64,000 nt of DNA. It comes from DASSUW01 sp963730535 (GTDB lineage: Bacteria > Actinomycetota > Thermoleophilia > Solirubrobacterales > Solirubrobacteraceae). The notes beneath the pieces were generated by a model. The model did no database searches and was not told the origin of the DNA. It saw only the letters and a program-made list of their open reading frames with translations. Position numbers and translations under genes: made by a program. This document shows positions 61,938-64,000 of this stretch, piece after piece. The stretch lies in contig CAVSRU010000012.1 in NCBI GenBank assembly GCA_963730535.1, positions 558,001-622,000 of the forward strand, read 5' to 3'. The first letter of the stretch is position 1. Each line of letters opens with the position of its first letter.

Positions 61938-62815
61938 GTGAGCTCCGGCTTCCCGGGATCTGACGCCCAGGCGGACTTCTCACGAGCCCGCCGGGCGCGG
62001 CTGCTCGCCGACATCGGGCGACGCATGCGCCGCGAGCCCGACGACGTCGCGCTCATGCTGCCCTTCGAGGAGGTCGTCGAGGCGCTCGGGCGCACCGGCC
62101 AGCACGACGTCGGCCTCCAGGTCGTGCCGCTCGACGCCATCGTCGGCACCGTGGACCGCGCGGTGGACTTCGACCGCGGCCTGCGGCCGACGTCCGCCCG
62201 CCTGCGCAGCCGCTGGGAGCGGATCGCTTCGGCCCAGCGCCGCGGCGAGGCGCTCCCGCCGGTGTCGCTGTTCAAGATCGGCGACCTCTACTTCGTGCGT
62301 GACGGCCACCATCGCGTCTCGGTGGCGAAGTCGCTCGGCCGCCAGGACATCGACGCCTACGTGACGGAGGTCACCACCCGGCTGCGCCTCGGGGAGGACA
62401 CGCGGGTCTCCGAGCTGCCCCTCAAGGACCACGAGCGGCTGTTCCGCGAGCGCGTGCCGCTCCCGGCCGAGGCTCGGCGCCGCATCTCCGTCAACGACCC
62501 GTGGCACTACGGCACGCTCTCGGAGGCGGTGGAGGCCTGGGGGTTCCGGGCGATGCAGAACCGCGGCACGTACATGGACCGCGGGGAGGTCGCCCAGCAC
62601 TGGTTCGCGGAAGAGTACGAGCCGGTCGTCGAGCTCCTGCGCGCCGGCGACCTGATCGAGCGCGACGAGACGGAGACCGAGGCGTACATGCGCGTCGCCG
62701 CCGACCGCTACCGCGTGCTGCGCACGCACGAGTGGAGCGACGAGGTGCTCGAGGAACTACGCCGCGAGGAGCGGCGGCGGCGGCGCAGGCGCCGCACGCC
62801 GCCGCGCCGGGTTCG

Positions 62816-62819
<4 letters not shown>
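61938..62819 (+). CDS. ParB-like nuclease-fold domain protein
   Basis: 293 residues from GTG 61938. The ParB/sulfiredoxin-like core is seen in PPVSLFKIGDLYFVRDGHHR followed by VSVAKSLGRQDIDAYVTEV. Flanking helical parts and a C-terminal, very Arg-rich tail surround it. Such proteins may bind DNA or nucleotides; no parA is near, so a chromosome partition role is unlikely. Its stop shares CTAG with the stop of the convergent ABC gene. Confidence 0.85.

Positions 62820-64000
<1,181 letters not shown>

Overview
The window is a 64 kb piece of a very GC-rich chromosome from an actinobacterium. The best guess is Thermoleophilia/Solirubrobacterales (Conexibacter or Solirubrobacter relatives). This rests on the GC level, an actinobacterial-type xylose isomerase, Ku/LigD end joining, a wax ester synthase, the DGPF/ECF42 pair, and an unusually dense set of RsbV/RsbW/SpoIIE/SigB-like stress-signalling genes. 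No sequence search was run, so the lineage is an inference. No prophage, IS transposase, tRNA, rRNA or CRISPR array was found.

Layout. 1-6 kb: start of ispH, an M28 peptidase and an acyl-CoA dehydrogenase on the minus strand, then TauE-like, wax ester synthase, a MIP18-like protein, a short STAS protein, a scrambled gene remnant and FxsA. 6-13.8 kb: a CrtC-like protein, an operon of flavin monooxygenase, TetR and a class V aminotransferase, a NUDIX/aminotransferase pair and a secreted LVIVD protein. 13.9-20.2 kb: gltB-gltD-glsB. 20.4-29 kb: a DGPF protein with an ECF42 sigma factor, a GT4 glycosyltransferase, a phosphodiester glycosidase, an asparaginase, and a SpoIIE phosphatase with a Usp-like protein. 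29.1-31.5 kb: a methyltransferase and a prenyltransferase that resemble the plant tocopherol/plastoquinone enzymes VTE3 and VTE2. 31.8-34.8 kb: transaldolase and transketolase. 35-50.3 kb: a dispersed end-joining set (polymerase domain, Ku, phosphoesterase-ligase), CheB/CheR-PAS, a SigF-like factor, topoisomerase IB, STAS/RsbW, xylose isomerase, a YbdK ligase, a haem-oxygenase-like iron enzyme, CDGSH protein and aldo/keto reductase. 50.3-62 kb: a stress-signalling district with several RsbV/RsbW sets, RpoD-like and SigF-like sigma factors, a second SpoIIE phosphatase, CsbD, a ferritin-like protein and small membrane or proline-rich proteins. 62-64 kb: a ParB-like protein and the ATPase of a sugar ABC importer.

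System view. Two SpoIIE phosphatases, at least five intact or damaged STAS proteins, five HATPase proteins and two SigF-like factors suggest several parallel partner-switching circuits. Promoters of the SigB/SigF type (GTTT, 13-15 bases, GGGTA) stand before csbD, small membrane or proline-rich genes, and some of the switch genes. In three cases a start codon lies exactly 9 bases after the -10 box, which predicts leaderless or nearly leaderless stress mRNAs.

Most notable unexplained structure: two families of intergenic palindromic elements. Family A (four copies, about 55 bp) lies between convergent genes, has GCCCAACGGG/CCCGTTGGGC arms and a conserved loop, and supplies the C-termini of two proteins. 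Family B (four copies of 110-265 bp plus one solo end) shares terminal inverted repeats, but each interior consists of its own copy-specific inverted units, with compensatory changes in one copy. Several genes (gltB, one STAS, one HATPase) carry apparent single-base frameshifts near conserved regions, either real decay or assembly errors.
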